A program made the translations under genes and the position numbers. DNA of 64,000 nucleotides from Ornithodoros turicata (lineage: Eukaryota; Arthropoda; Arachnida; Ixodida; Argasidae), in contig NC_088204.1 in assembly GCF_037126465.1 (NCBI RefSeq), positions 61,487,771-61,551,770 of the forward strand. Reading direction: 5' to 3'. Shown here piece after piece: positions 23,001-33,779 of this stretch. Under the pieces are notes generated by a model. It was given only the letters and a program-made list of their open reading frames with translations. It was not told the origin of the DNA and did not search any database. Each line of letters starts with the position of its first letter. Position 1 is the first letter of the stretch.

Positions 23001-23217
23001 CAGTTCCCGACAAAAGTTTACGGAACACCAGGGCGTAGTGTTTCTTGATCGGTGCGGCACCCCCTAGCAGCGAACGGGAGTGGACACACCTACTGAGAGG
23101 TTCATGAAATACCCAGTCACCTGTCTGTAAGTCTATCTGCTCCCGTTTGCTGCAAGGGTATGGCTCCGATGACGATATACACCACTCCGGTGTTCCGTAA
23201 ACTTTTGTCGGGACCTG
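23001..23217. mobile_element. Tc1/mariner-type MITE, 217 bp
   Basis: The ends CAGTTCCCGACAAAAGTTTA and the inverted TAAACTTTTGTCGGGACCTG are near-perfect ~30-bp terminal repeats flanked by TA (22999-23000 and 23218-23219). The size, TA duplication and lack of coding capacity fit a mariner-derived MITE. Confidence 0.85.
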
Positions 23218-24954
23218 TACATCCACTACCCCCTTCAGTTGTTCGAATGTTTTAGTCCCTGAAAGTGAAGATTCCAGGACAATTGCTTAGTAATCCCTGC
23301 TAGCTTGCGAGATGAACGACCTCGTAACATGCTGATTCAGAATGTTCGAGCACACACTACTGTTGCCTCGATAAGTTCACAGCACTCAACCTCTGATTTC
23401 GCGCCACCGAATCATGCACGAAATCAACTGGGAACTTGGTACGAAACATCTTTGTGGTTAGTGTACCTGCTCGTTCGGGCAAGGAGCACGGCATTCTAAC
23501 AATTCTTTCACACCGCATCTGCGACAAAGTGACACGTTTGACGAAGTTCTGTGTACTTATCAGTGGAAGTAAAACGATGATGATCAGATTTAGACGGAGA
23601 GGACGGTGTGCGTACGTACGTGCGACTTGCGATTTCACTTTCAGCTTGTCGATTGCTGACGATTGCGAAACTGCGAGCAATTAAACAAGCCAAGAAGAAC
23701 GAAAGCGAAAGCTGACCGTGACGCCAGTGGTTTTAGGAGACGATCGGACGTCAAACCAAAAAAAAATAATTTCTCCCTAAATACAGGGTATTCATCCTAG
23801 CTCTGCGGAAGAGGTACATTTATGATGCATCAACCTTGTGCCTCCTCGTTTTTTATTTTTTTATTATTGTGATCTGTGACAGTGAGTTTTTTGCCCGGAG
23901 CTGACCTTTAAATAATTAACAGGAGCATGCCACATATCTGGACGTGGGAGTTCCACGTGAAGAGAAAGAAATGAAACTTTCACGAGGAAAGAAATGACAC
24001 TCGGCCTTGCAAATTGTGCCCGGGTTCCTCATGAACCACCATTTTTAACCAGAGTTTACCATTCAGAATAGCCGCCATTCTGAATTTCCCGCGTACCAGA
24101 CGTAAAAGCCAGCCCCGGCGCTTACATTAACCTTGGACCACGACCACCTCTACAATTATTAGTTATGATATTATACTAATTATTATACTACATATTATAC
24201 TAATTATTATTAGTATCATTATTAGTTATTATTAAGTATTATAAGTATTATAGAGATGGTCGTGCCTTGAACACAGAGCTAGAAACACTTCTAATAGTTC
24301 GTTTCTTCCCCGGGAATTTTATGACCAGAGAGGGTACAGTGACTAATCCCCAGAGGAGTAGGTGTTCAAAGAGCCGATGAAGTGACACGTGTGGTGTGGT
24401 CAGATATAGCATATTATCGCATACGGCGTGAACGAACACGTCAAAATCCCAGAAGTATTACTTGAGTATTATAATACTTGTAATACGAGTTTTTGCGTAT
24501 TGTACGTAGTATAGATACTTTTCTGACACCTGCATTATAATACGTAATACAAAATGTATTACAGTAATGCCCAGCCCCGCGCGGAACTACGCGTATGTTG
24601 ATATCGTTTATTGGAGACAAATCTCGTTGAACCTTGTTAAACTAGTAAAATATGAATACTTACATTCCTTACGTTCCCTCCCGACCTGGTTGGTTCATAT
24701 AGACCCCGGACAGAATGCGGAATACAACTAATATCATATCAGTTGGCAACATTACTTAATGTCCATACGCAGGTTCACCTCCTAAATATAAGCAAACTGA
24801 AAAATTGGGCGCCTTCTCTTTGCCGCTGATGAATGACATGTTTTCACTTCTGTTTCTTGTGCAGTGTTTCAATTAGCGTAGCGTCCATATGTTTTTTTTT
24901 TTTTAACATAGACATTCTGGTATTGTACCAGAATATGCATTTGGTTGATGTACA
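23218..24954. other. no gene; AT-rich tract and a possible hAT end
   Basis: 24130-24265 is an AT-rich (TATTA)n tract bracketed by ACCACGACCACCTCTA and a partial inverse AGAGATGGTCGTG. 24440-24580 contains several TAATACTT words and ends GTATTACAGTAATGCCCAGC, which resembles the terminus of some hAT elements; I see no partner end. No gene is supported. Confidence 0.35.
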
Positions 24955-25167
24955 TAGGCTCTGTGCATAGGCTTTTCTTTTTCGTTGTGTTTAGGTTGTG
25001 TTTTGTATCCCTTATGTTACTTGTATCGCTTGTAAATTGCTTGTGTGCTCCACTGCTGAAGGACCGGGGCTGGGACTCGTCAAGCCATATTGCGTGGCTT
25101 TTTTTCCCACAACCCTGGGCTTACAGTAGAAGTAAGCAGAACAAAGATAAATGAAATGAAATGAAAT
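24955..25167 (+). mobile_element. 3' end of a CR1-like LINE with (AAATG)n tail
   Basis: The stretch has the composition of a CR1/L2-type 3' untranslated region (GGGGCTGGGACTCGTCAAGC...CCTGGGCTTACAG). It ends in short tandem AAATG units at 25149-25167, a tail style also used, as GAATT units, by the LINE ending near 35575. No reverse transcriptase is retained. Confidence 0.45.
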
Positions 25168-25436
25168 CACGGCGCACAGTACACTGAGTTGTACATGGAA
25201 ACGTAGGGTAGGGCACGACAAACGTAGGACATGGGTCTAAATTTAGATTTTTGTAAAATCTTAATCTCACAGCCGTGTTTTATCATAATCATTTATATGA
25301 TTATGATAATATAATATGACAGATAATACATACAAATCACGTATAAATGAAATTATCATTTTATCATATCACTGATCATAATCGCAGAGCACGAGACAAA
25401 AGACACAAAAGAAACTATCCCAGTTCATAACTGTCC

Positions 25437-25600
25437 GAATAATGAGTCGCCTCCCACTGCAGTGTCCAAAAACTTTACAGGTGCTCCTAGGGCAGGGCGT
25501 TGGTGGGTTGGATTTGGCATTGGCCCAAGCAATTTTGACAGTGAGATGGAAGAGAGTCCAGCTGAATCAGAGATTCTGAAATTATGGATCCGGAAGGGGG
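25437..25600 (-). mobile_element. fragment of the RNase H-type LINE 3' end
   Basis: GGGCAGGGCGTTGGTGGG and CAAGCAATTTTGACAG here match GGGCAGAGCGTTGGTGGG and CAAGCAATTTTGTGAG near 36220-36275, within the minus-strand LINE 3' region. The fragment is short and non-coding. Confidence 0.5.
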
Positions 25601-25701
25601 GAGGATTTATTGGCAGAAAAAAATAAAAAAATAAAGGGGAAAGGACCCCTTCAGGCCCTTTCGACCGAAAGGTTCGTGGTGCGGGCAATGGAGAAAGATT
25701 C

Positions 25702-26841
25702 TGTGGCAGCACCATTGCCAACTCTCGTCCCGCGCGGTCGGTTCAAGCTACGCGTATGGCGGGCAAACGTTATGCAAAAGATGCAAACGTTATGCTCGCT
25801 AAGTTGTGCTTTTGCTCTTGCACGGCTCCGAAGGTCCTGTGGGAGCACATGAAAACTATGCTTTGCGACTGTGGGGCTTCTGCACTCAAAGCTATGCCGA
25901 GGGTCACGCTTGCGCATACACATCCGAGCCTGTGTGATAAAATGTGGGTGAATCTAGCCGTTCAGATCCGAAGCGAACTTAACGGCCTCACGCTGTACAA
26001 GCCTCGCATCCCCCGAAGCAAGAGTTCGTCAAGCTCATGCTCACCATTACCGAACCGTTTCCTTTCGTACGCTTTGAGATGTACTGCATGGGACACATTT
26101 CATTACCCAGTAGTTTGACATCTCGCGTTTGTTTCGTCATCCACCAATATGCTCTACCAAAACTGTGTTCGAAACAGGCAACGATATGCCTCATGATGAC
26201 TTTTTATTTGGGATACGCACCTTTGTCTCAGCTGCAAATGCAAGACCGCCCATCACAGTACACATCGATACTAACTCACTTAATTGATACGCCGCATAAT
26301 TTTTTATGTGTAAAAAGCCGTGCGGCAGTCTAAAGTTTCTATTTGTGTGCTTCACCAGTCGTGGAAATGATGTTCGCACATTACCGGTTCTGTTTATGTT
26401 TGCCATATATACATGTTGAAGGAAAGACGATTTGTCTTTGAGAGTGCATTTGTTGCAGCTGCCGAGACCGACAGCACGTGCGTATAAGACAGCTATGAGC
26501 ACGCGCACGCTTCGCTTTTATTTATTTTGTATTTTCGGTAGATTCCATCTATTTTTCTCATGCGCTGCACTCCAGAGCGCGCTCAGATGCTGTTCACATG
26601 CCCTATCACGTGAGGGAGAGGGCGCCGGAAACGACAGCGCAAGCAGCCCGTGGTAGCCACCTGTCGGCAGGCCCGTCGTCCCGACCCGACTTCATCCTTC
26701 GCTCAGCACACCATGCATTCTAGCCCGCCATACTACGCGCCACCGGCGCGAGAGCAGTTAGTTCGGCCATGGCTTTAGGAACACCGATACATTAAAAAGG
26801 CTACTTCCTCTCCTGACCTGTTTGTCGTGTCAGTCACAACA
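25702..26841 (+). repeat. 5' LTR of the Ty3/gypsy element, split by an insertion
   Basis: TGTGGCAGCACCATTGCCAA to CTACGCG (25702-25754), then after the insertion CTACGCGCCACCGGCGCGAG to GTCAGTCACAACA (26733-26841). The joined parts correspond base for base, with few differences, to the 3' LTR at 31014-31167. The LTR begins TG and ends CA. CGATACATTAAAAAGGCTA near its middle is conserved in both and may be the core promoter (ATTAAAAAG). Confidence 0.9.
25755..26732. mobile_element. 978-bp DNA element inserted in the 5' LTR
   Basis: The ends TATGGCGGGC and GCCCGCCATA are perfect 10-bp inverted repeats. The host LTR word CTACGCG is duplicated on both sides (25748-25754 and 26733-26739), giving a 7-bp target duplication. 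The other LTR has the uninterrupted site, so the boundaries are certain. Inside is a 120-codon + strand frame (25756-26118) with no family I recognise. The superfamily is open; a 7-bp duplication is uncommon. Confidence 0.85.
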
Positions 26842-26860
26842 ACTGGTGACCCGGACGTGA
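26842..26860 (+). other. primer-binding site of the Ty3/gypsy element
   Basis: TGGTGACCCGGACG follows the CA end of the 5' LTR after two bases, the position of the tRNA primer-binding site. TGG at the start pairs with the CCA end of a tRNA. I cannot name the tRNA with confidence. Confidence 0.7.
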
Positions 26861-26906
26861 TCTGGACGACATCTGAACCTTTGCGGCACAGAATTTTTTC
26901 GGTAGG

Positions 26907-27854
26907 ATGGCTACCGGAACACCTCCCGCCCCAGCATCTCCTCCTACCCTAGCCGTCCCCCGGTCACCGCCGCCTCAGGTTCCTGGACAGGCCCCTTCGC
27001 CAGCCCTTGCGAATCCAGCGTTCCATTACGCCGTTTCCCAGACTGCACTTCCTTCTTCAGCTCCGGCCCCACTCCACGTCGCTACCGTGTCACTCAAGCT
27101 GCCCTCTTTCTGGCCCGCGGAACCGGTGGTCTGGTTTGGGCAAGCGGAAGCGCAGTTTGCTCTCAGAGACATTACCAACCAACTGACGAAGTTTTACCAT
27201 GTCGTCGCGGCGCTCTCTCCAACAGAGGCAACTGAAGTCAGAGATCTGGTCGCCTCCCCTCCAGCGCATACGCCGTATGACACCCTCAAGGCTGAGCTCA
27301 TTCGTCGGACCTCAATGTCGGAGCAGAGGCGGTATCAAAGACTGTTGACGCAAGAACAACTTGGAGATCGCACCCCATCGCAGCTCCTCCGCCGCATGCG
27401 TCAACTTTTTGGCGACCGACCCGACGCCCTGGACGACTCGCTCCTTCGCCAGCTCTTTTTCCAAAGGTTGCCCGCGAATGTCTGCATGATTCTGGCTGCT
27501 GCCGACAACATGAGCCTCAATGACCTGGCCAATCTCGCCGACCGAGTTCTGGAGATGGCACCACCTCAGATTGCTGCCGTAGCTCCGCCACGACATTCCG
27601 AGCTCCGTCCACCCCATACCGACACCACCAGCTCGGCACAACCAGTCGATCTTTCCGTGCTCGCCGACCAGATTCCCTCCGACGGTCTTCCCGCTCCCCG
27701 CAGCGCTCGCAATCATCGCATCGCCGCCGCTCCCCATCCCCAGCTGGCATGTGCTGGTACCACTACCGTTTTCGTGCAAGAGCTCGCAAGTGCGTTCCAC
27801 CTTGCACATTTTCGGAAAACGACAGCGCCAGTCACTAGAGATGGCGGCTGGTGA
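26907..27854 (+). CDS. gag: Ty3/gypsy Gag
   Basis: A 315-codon frame with a Pro/Ala-rich N-terminus (about residues 1-65) and then a capsid-like helical domain (about 70-220: [44 protein letters not shown]). This is the Gag type common in arthropod Ty3 elements. It forms the cytoplasmic particle that packages the RNA. In this copy the usual C-terminal 'CWYH...C..PC' motif lies in the +2 frame at about 27752-27806, not in the gag frame, so the last ~60 codons read here are out of register. The gag frame overlaps the pol frame by 104 bp. Confidence 0.8.
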   Translation: MATGTPPAPASPPTLAVPRSPPPQVPGQAPSPALANPAFHYAVSQTALPSSAPAPLHVATVSLKLPSFWPAEPVVWFGQAEAQFALRDITNQLTKFYHVVAALSPTEATEVRDLVASPPAHTPYDTLKAELIRRTSMSEQRRYQRLLTQEQLGDRTPSQLLRRMRQLFGDRPDALDDSLLRQLFFQRLPANVCMILAAADNMSLNDLANLADRVLEMAPPQIAAVAPPRHSELRPPHTDTTSSAQPVDLSVLADQIPSDGLPAPRSARNHRIAAAPHPQLACAGTTTVFVQELASAFHLAHFRKTTAPVTRDGGW

Positions 27855-29781
27855 CACTGGCACATCGCCTACCCGCCTCTTCTTTGTCAACGACAAAAAT
27901 TCCGGTCTCAAATTTTTAGTGGACACTGGTGCTGACGTGAGCGTTTTGCCATCTTCATTCTTCCACCGTCGTCGGCAACGAACTTCCCGCACTCTGCAAG
28001 CCGTGAATGCAACGCCCATTGCTACGTACGGAGAGCACTCCCTTACTTTGAACCTCGGACTTCGAAGGACTTTTGCTTGGGTGTTCTTGGTTGCCGACCT
28101 CCAGTACCCCATTCTGGGAGCGGACTTCCTGAGCCACTTTGGCCTCTTGGTCAACATGAAGAAGCGAGTGTTGTGGGACGCAGAGACCAAGCTTCACGTC
28201 AACGGACTCCCGTGCCATCAAGAAGTTCCCAATCGTGTCTCTCTCTTCAAGAGTCCCTCCAACCGATACGATGGTATCCTACTGGAGTTCACATCTCTCC
28301 TGCGGCCGTGCAACACAGAACATCCAATTGGCCATAGTGTGACTCATTTCATCGAGACCACTGGACCTCCCGTACACGCTCGACCTCGTCGTCTCGCACC
28401 AGAGCGCCTCGCTATCGCAAAAAAGGAATTTGAGCACATGCTCCAACTCGGTATTGTTCGTCCTTCCTCTAGCGACTGGTCGTCTGCACTGCACATGGTG
28501 CCGAAAAAGACGAGCGACTGGAGGCCCTGTGGGGATTACCGGGCGCTGAACAAAGTTACCATCCCTGACCGGTACCCCATTCCGCACATTCACGATTTTG
28601 CCTGTAATCTGCACGGAACATGCCTTTTCTCCAAGATAGACCTCGTCAAGGCATATCATCAAATTCCGGTCGAGCCCTCACACATCCCGAAAACTGCCAT
28701 TGTAACACCCTTCGGTATGTTTGAATACCTTCGGATGCCCTTCGGTATGCGTAACGCTGCGCAAACCTTCCAGCGTTTCATAGATCAGGTTTTGCGAGGA
28801 CTTCCATTTGCGTTCGCCTATATTGATGACATACTGGTTGCCAGTACTTCACCGGAAGAACACGAGACTCATCTCCGTGCAGTTTTCTCTCGGCTGGAGA
28901 AGTACGGAATCGTCTTCAATGCAGCTAAATGTGAATTCGGCAAGGCATCCCTGGAGTTCCTCGGCCACCTCATCACCAGCGAAGGTATTCGTCCCCTGGA
29001 CAAGAAGGTTGCAGCCGTACGGAATTTGCCAGCGCCAACGTCTTTCCGCCAACTGCGAGCATTCTTGGGGATGATTAATTTTTACCGGCGTTTCATCCCA
29101 TCATGCGCCCACGCGTTACGACCTCTGACGGATATGCTGCGAACGCCTCAGAAGAAAAGTACTGTTTTTTCTTGGTCCCAGGACGCTAACGCTGCTTTCG
29201 TCAAGGTGAAAGAAGCGTTGGCAGGTGCCTCAGTGCTGATGTTCCCGAAGCACGGCGCTCCCACCAACGTTATGGTTGATGCCTCGGACATTGCTGTCGG
29301 CGGCGTTCTGCAACAGTTCGTGGACAACCAATGGAAGCCACTTGCCTTTTTCTCGCAGAAGCTTTCGCCGCAGCAGGCTCGCTACAGCACTTTCGGCCGT
29401 GAGCTGCTAGCGGTTTATCTCGCCATCCGTCACTTCCGATACTTTTTGGAAGGCCATTTCACGTCCTCACGGACCACAAGCCGCTCACTTTCGCCTTTCT
29501 CTCCAAAGGAGCAAACGGATATACACCCCGAGAGGCCCGGCAACTCTCTTTCATCAGCGAATTCACCGTCTACATCCGTCATGTCAAGGGCGCGGACAAC
29601 CCAGTTGCCGATGCACTTTCTCGAATGGACGTCAATGCTACCTCGCTTCCTCGTCTGGACATTGATTACGTCCGAATGGCTGAGGAGCAAGAATCTGATG
29701 AAGAACTTCGCCAGCTTCGCAGCTCTTCCACGTCCCTTTCTTTTGCGGAAGTCCCACTTCACGGTTCCCCCCGCAAGTTGA
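27751..29781 (+). pseudogene. pol: Ty3/gypsy Pol part 1: protease, reverse transcriptase, partial RNase H
   Basis: The frame holds an aspartic protease ([15 protein letters not shown], about residue 54), a reverse transcriptase ([43 protein letters not shown], and YIDDIL, with the catalytic Asp pair) and the start of RNase H ([16 protein letters not shown]). At about 29456 a one-base change shifts the frame; the expected RNase H motifs continue in the frame used by the integrase part. The tail of this frame after residue ~568 is therefore nonsense. The first ~30 codons overlap gag. Confidence 0.9.
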
Positions 29782-30740
29782 TCTGCGATACCTCAGCTGG
29801 TAGAGAAAGACCTTTCGTTCCATCATCCTTCAGACGGCAAATTTTCGACAGGATTCATTCCCTCGCCCACCCTGGAATTCGCGCGTCCCAAAAGCTCATC
29901 ACCGCACGCTTCGTGTGGCCGGCCATGAATGCCGACGTGCGGGCTTGGGCCCGCTGTTGTCTCATCTGCCAGCGTGTCAAGGTGCAGCGGCACACCACAA
30001 CGCCTTTCACCACTTTCCCTCTTCCCGATGCCCGCTCTTCTCATGTCCATATTGACATCGTAGGACCTCTACCACCATCACGCTGCCACTCGTACATCCT
30101 GACGTGCGTCGATCGCTTCTCCCGATGGCCGGAAGCAATACCCATCATCGACATCACCGCTGAGACTGTCGCAAGAGCCTTTCTCCACGGTTGGGTAGCC
30201 CGCTTCGGCGTGCCAGCTACCATTTCTACTGACCGTGGACGACAGTTCGAATCCCACCTCTTCGCGGACCTCCTGCACCTTCTGGGAACACATCGCATAC
30301 GAACTACCGCTTACCATCCGCAAGCAAATGGCTTAGTTGAACGTTTTCATCGTCATCTGAAGGCCGCTCTCTCGTGTACTCGCGCATCCTGGTTCGATGC
30401 CCTGCCAACTGCCCTTCTCGGAATCCGCACCGCCTTCAAGCAAGACCTGGGTACCTCCAGCGCGGAGCTTGTGTACGGCACTCCACTTCGGCTTCCATCC
30501 GAATTCTTCGAGCCTGCCGCTTCTCCCGATCTGTCGGATGCGTCTTCTTTTCTTGCAAAGCTTCGTGCGACCATGTCCCGAATCCGGCCCTCCCCGACCC
30601 GCCGTCATCTTCGAAGCCATACGTTCGTCGCACCGGACCTCGCGACGTCAACGCACGTTTTCGTTCGGCGCGACTCCGTCCGACGCGCATTGCTACCACA
30701 CTACGACGGCCCAAACCACGTCCTGGAACGGCACCCTTAG
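29460..30740 (+). pseudogene. pol: Ty3/gypsy Pol part 2: RNase H end and integrase
   Basis: After the frame change the sequence reads as the RNase H C-terminus and linker, then integrase. The zinc-binding part has [11 protein letters not shown] and CCLICQ. The catalytic core has HIDIVGPL (Asp), [10 protein letters not shown] (Asp) and [13 protein letters not shown] (Glu), the D,D(35)E set. The frame stops at 30740 within the C-terminal domain; recognisable tail motif SLDRLKPAHVD continues in the same frame after this in-frame TAG, so the domain is interrupted by a nonsense codon. It inserts element cDNA into the host genome. Confidence 0.88.
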
Positions 30741-30996
30741 TGGTACCGACTGTCCATCCAGGGCCGCCCGGACACAGTATCTCTCGACCGTCTCAAACCG
30801 GCCCACGTCGACGCGTCGTCACTGACCGCTTTCACCCTGCCAGGTGACCTGGGCCCTGACACCCCCACCCATCCGCAAAGCGTCGCAACGGCTACTACCC
30901 CTGCTCTCGTTCCTCCCAAAACGGTATCCTGGAGCCCCATTCTACGCCGTTCTTATCGCCCAGGCTTCTGACGTTTTTTTTTTTTTTCCTCTTCTA

Positions 30997-31010
30997 TGGG
31001 GGAGGGGGAG
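30997..31010 (+). other. polypurine tract of the Ty3/gypsy element
   Basis: The purine run GGGGGAGGGGGAG lies immediately before the 3' LTR, where plus-strand DNA synthesis would be primed. Confidence 0.75.
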
Positions 31011-31013
31011 TGA

Positions 31014-31167
31014 TGTGGCAGCACCATTGCCAACTCTCGTTCCGCGGGTCGGTTCAAGCTACGCGCCACCGGCGCGAGAGCAGTTAGTTCGGCCCTGGCT
31101 TTAGGACCACCGATACATTAAAAAGGCTACTTCCTCTCCTGACCTGTTTGTCGTGTCAGTCACAACA
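31014..31167 (+). repeat. 3' LTR of the Ty3/gypsy element
   Basis: TGTGGCAGCACCATTGCCAA to GTCAGTCACAACA, 154 bp, uninterrupted. It preserves the empty version of the site (CTACGCGCCACC) into which the 978-bp element inserted in the 5' LTR. It is followed by the duplicated ATTC. Confidence 0.92.
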
Positions 31168-31340
31168 ATTCCATACCAGACTCTCTCTTTATTTTTTGGG
31201 GGGGGGGAGGAGAATTTATGTTATGAGTAGCAGAACACGTCGGGAGACGAGTTCAATTTCTCATATATATATATTTTTTTCCTACAAAGAAACAAACCAC
31301 CGCAGTGACAGCGTCTAGGAGAGCAACTTGTCTCAACCGG

Positions 31341-31590
31341 TGGTGGTGGTGGTGATAGGGCTTGCCGTTGTCGGCCTCACGTATGTGGGCAACGTCACGA
31401 CTCCGCCCTGGGGGAATGTGCGTCCTGGGCCGACTTCTAAGGGAACTGTGCCGACATATGTCTGAAAGCGTCTGAGGAAAACCCAGGAAAAACCCCAGAC
31501 AGCACAGCCGGCACCGGGATTCGAACCCGGGTACCTCCCAGTCTCGACGTGACATGGCCAGCACGCTAACCACTGAGCCACGGGAGCTGG
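31341..31590 (-). mobile_element. full-length tRNA-derived SINE
   Basis: Read on the minus strand, the element begins with a tRNA-like head (GCTCCCGTGGCTCAGTGGTT, containing an A box, and GGGTTCGAATCCC, a B box). It continues with a body (TTTTCCTCAGACGCTTTCAG, AGTCGGCCCAGGACGCAC, GACGTTGCCCACATACGTGA) and ends in a (CAC)n tail. It is flanked by a perfect direct repeat, TGTCTCAACCGG (31329-31340 and 31591-31602). The A and B boxes would drive RNA polymerase III. Tick genomes carry a tRNA-derived SINE called Ruka; whether this is that family needs alignment. Truncated copies lie at 13832, 16395, 18710 and 37066. Confidence 0.9.
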
Positions 31591-31602
31591 TGTCTCAACC
31601 GG

Positions 31603-32310
31603 TAATGCCACTGATCTGCACAAGTCACACCCAATCGCATTCGACGAATTAATGCAGAATCTTAACGGCAGGTGTTTCGTGGCATGCGGAAAGCGAGCGT
31701 TGGATCAACTCTTCTCAGTATAGATGGAGGGAGAATGTCAGTTGTCCATTGGAGGCAATATCCGGCCTTGGTGCTTTTTGGGTGTCGGCGGTCTTCAAAG
31801 GACATATAGAAAATGACGCGTGTAGGCCTGATTTACAGATAACGCACGTTGGCCTTCATTTATTGTTGCAGTCTGATCTTTGGTAAGGCCTTATTTTAAG
31901 GGCATATGCCACACCGTGTAGCACCTCGGCAGTTTCGAGCAATATGGCAAAATCCTTGGCAGTTACAGCACTGCATGAGGCCTACTATGTACTCGTGGAT
32001 TATGAGGGTCTGAAATCCGAGGGCAATTCGGCGGGGAAAAACGGATTGTGGGCTGAAAAGTCAGGATGACGCTGCGTAACGGACTCAACGGAGTGATCAC
32101 CGCCATCTGCTGCCATGGAATGCCGAACCTGTCGCCTTGCAGATATAACCCCCGCGTCTTTGTGGTAGAGCACGAAATCGTCGTGCGAGTGCTCTTTGAA
32201 GACATCATAAATCTTGCCCATATTTCTGGCATGCGATTGAGGAATTGACGGTAGTAAAAAGATTGCGGGCAGCCGCTTCAGACCGTACGGAGACAAAGAG
32301 AGAACCATAT
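31603..32310 (-). pseudogene. remnant of the RNase H-type LINE
   Basis: 31640-31760 (GCATGCGGAAAGCGAGCGTT...GAGAATGTCAG) matches 36490-36560 in the inverted LINE region. A minus-strand frame at 32000-32308 contains 'DDFVLYHKDAGV' and following residues where RNase H 'YTDGS' would be, suggesting a decayed RNase H start. Frames are broken and the catalytic Asp is not in its usual context. Confidence 0.5.
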
Positions 32311-33779
32311 CGGTGGAAAAGGTGGTGCATAACCTGTTGTTGGGCTAACAGGCGTATCTCGCTAGCGACTGCATTCACCTTCCAGAAGGACTGATCACTA
32401 GATGTTGTGCGAAGTAGTATGCATAATACCAACGGCTCGGTTCTGTGACAGTGGTGAACGGGCCATCAAGAGTTATAGCAGTGTTTGCATCGTTCATCTA
32501 ACCTGTCTGGTGGGGAGCGGCCGGTACCGAAGTGTCCATGGCGTTAGCATTCATGTCTTGCGGACTGTCGGCATCACCCGAGTCAGGGCTCTCCACCCGT
32601 GGTCGTTTGGCAGGACTGGCAGGGACATGTTGAGCTGTAGAAAGCGTTATACAGACATCGGACCTCCCGTCCATATTACGGCGGGGGGTCCATGAAATGT
32701 TACATTCCTCCTTTCAAAAACCCGATGGCTCCAAAGAAGCCTAAGCCTATATAAATTTTGGATCTGTTCCGGAGCAGCACAGGAGAAGCGCGACCTTTCC
32801 CTTGAACTACTTTCTCTCATGCAGATATGTTATGTGTGTATATATATATCTTCTTCCTTTCTCAGGAGTTAGGAATAGCTGCCAACCGAAAATGCAGACT
32901 TCTTTGTCATGCCGCAGTAGATATCTACGGCTACGAGACTCATCTTGGAATGTTCGCCGTGGACGGCACCCGTTGCGCCGATAAAAGAGTAAGTTGAAAA
33001 GAGGGATCGAGGATTCGCAAAGTAGGTTAGTTATGTCGAGTCTGGTCAAGAGACTAAACGTCTTCGGGTACGGACGGGAAATCTTACCGGGGTAGCCGGA
33101 GAGGGAGGCGGGCTTCAAACGTAGCAAATCGGTTCACGCATGTTGCAAAGGTTTCCTTCCACTGAACTGCGCTCAACAAGTCAATGTTCCTTTGCCAAAG
33201 TTCGTCCCTATAGATGTTTTTTACGTTAGGAACATTACAATAACTCACGCAGGTAATTGTCTTATAATGCAAATGTACTTGTTCTGGCTTATTTCTTAAT
33301 CTTAACTAGCTTAACAGTACGACAATTAGAGACAAAAATTATTTCCTTGTGTGTTCTGCTGTCTTTTACAACTTCGACAACGGCCTTCCTGTCCCACTTG
33401 CGCCGAATGTGTTGATAGCTCAAACGCCAAGGACAGAAGAAGAGTTCGATTTACGTTTGGGGTGCAAGTCACCCAGAGCTTCTATTTGTAGATACACACA
33501 AGTGGTGAAAACCAGTGGTTCACTATAGTACTAAAAAGAGGCTTGCTTGAAAGACACTTCCCACTCGGAGAATTGATGTATAGGTCGAAGCATCTACAAC
33601 ATGTACCAAATATCACTTGTGTTACCCGATAATATGAATGAGATCCCCTCTAATGAATGATTTTTTAGTGTTCCGTCGTTGGAAACACTGTCGAAAGAAC
33701 GGAAGAGAAGTGGCTTGAATACAAAAGTTTCGGGAACAATCCCAAGTAGAATGGCGCACATCAACTCCCAACTGAACAG
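32311..33779. other. no recognisable gene
   Basis: I see no supportable feature. A TATA-like CCTATATAAATTTTGG occurs near 32747 with no credible gene behind it. Short frames on both strands lack resemblance to known families. Confidence 0.35.

Larger units (their letters stand above)
25702..31167 (+). mobile_element. Ty3/gypsy LTR retrotransposon (full length, broken frames)
   Basis: The element is bounded by short LTRs (about 154 bp once a nested insertion is removed) and a 4-bp target duplication ATTC (25698-25701 and 31168-31171). The order is LTR, primer-binding site, gag, protease, reverse transcriptase, RNase H, integrase, polypurine tract, LTR, which is diagnostic of Ty3/gypsy. By eye the two LTRs differ at about five positions, so the insertion is fairly recent. 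Frames are broken at the end of gag, in RNase H (about 29456) and near the end of integrase, so this copy is not autonomous as assembled. It lies in the long interval between candidate metalloprotease exons. Confidence 0.95.

Noticed and set aside
27312..28190. 292-codon minus-strand frame opposite gag/pol
   Set aside because: It is the antisense shadow of the Ty3 coding region; no family resemblance.
31512..31590. A tRNA gene on the minus strand
   Set aside because: The A and B boxes belong to the head of a SINE that has a body, tail and target duplications; the cloverleaf is not well formed.
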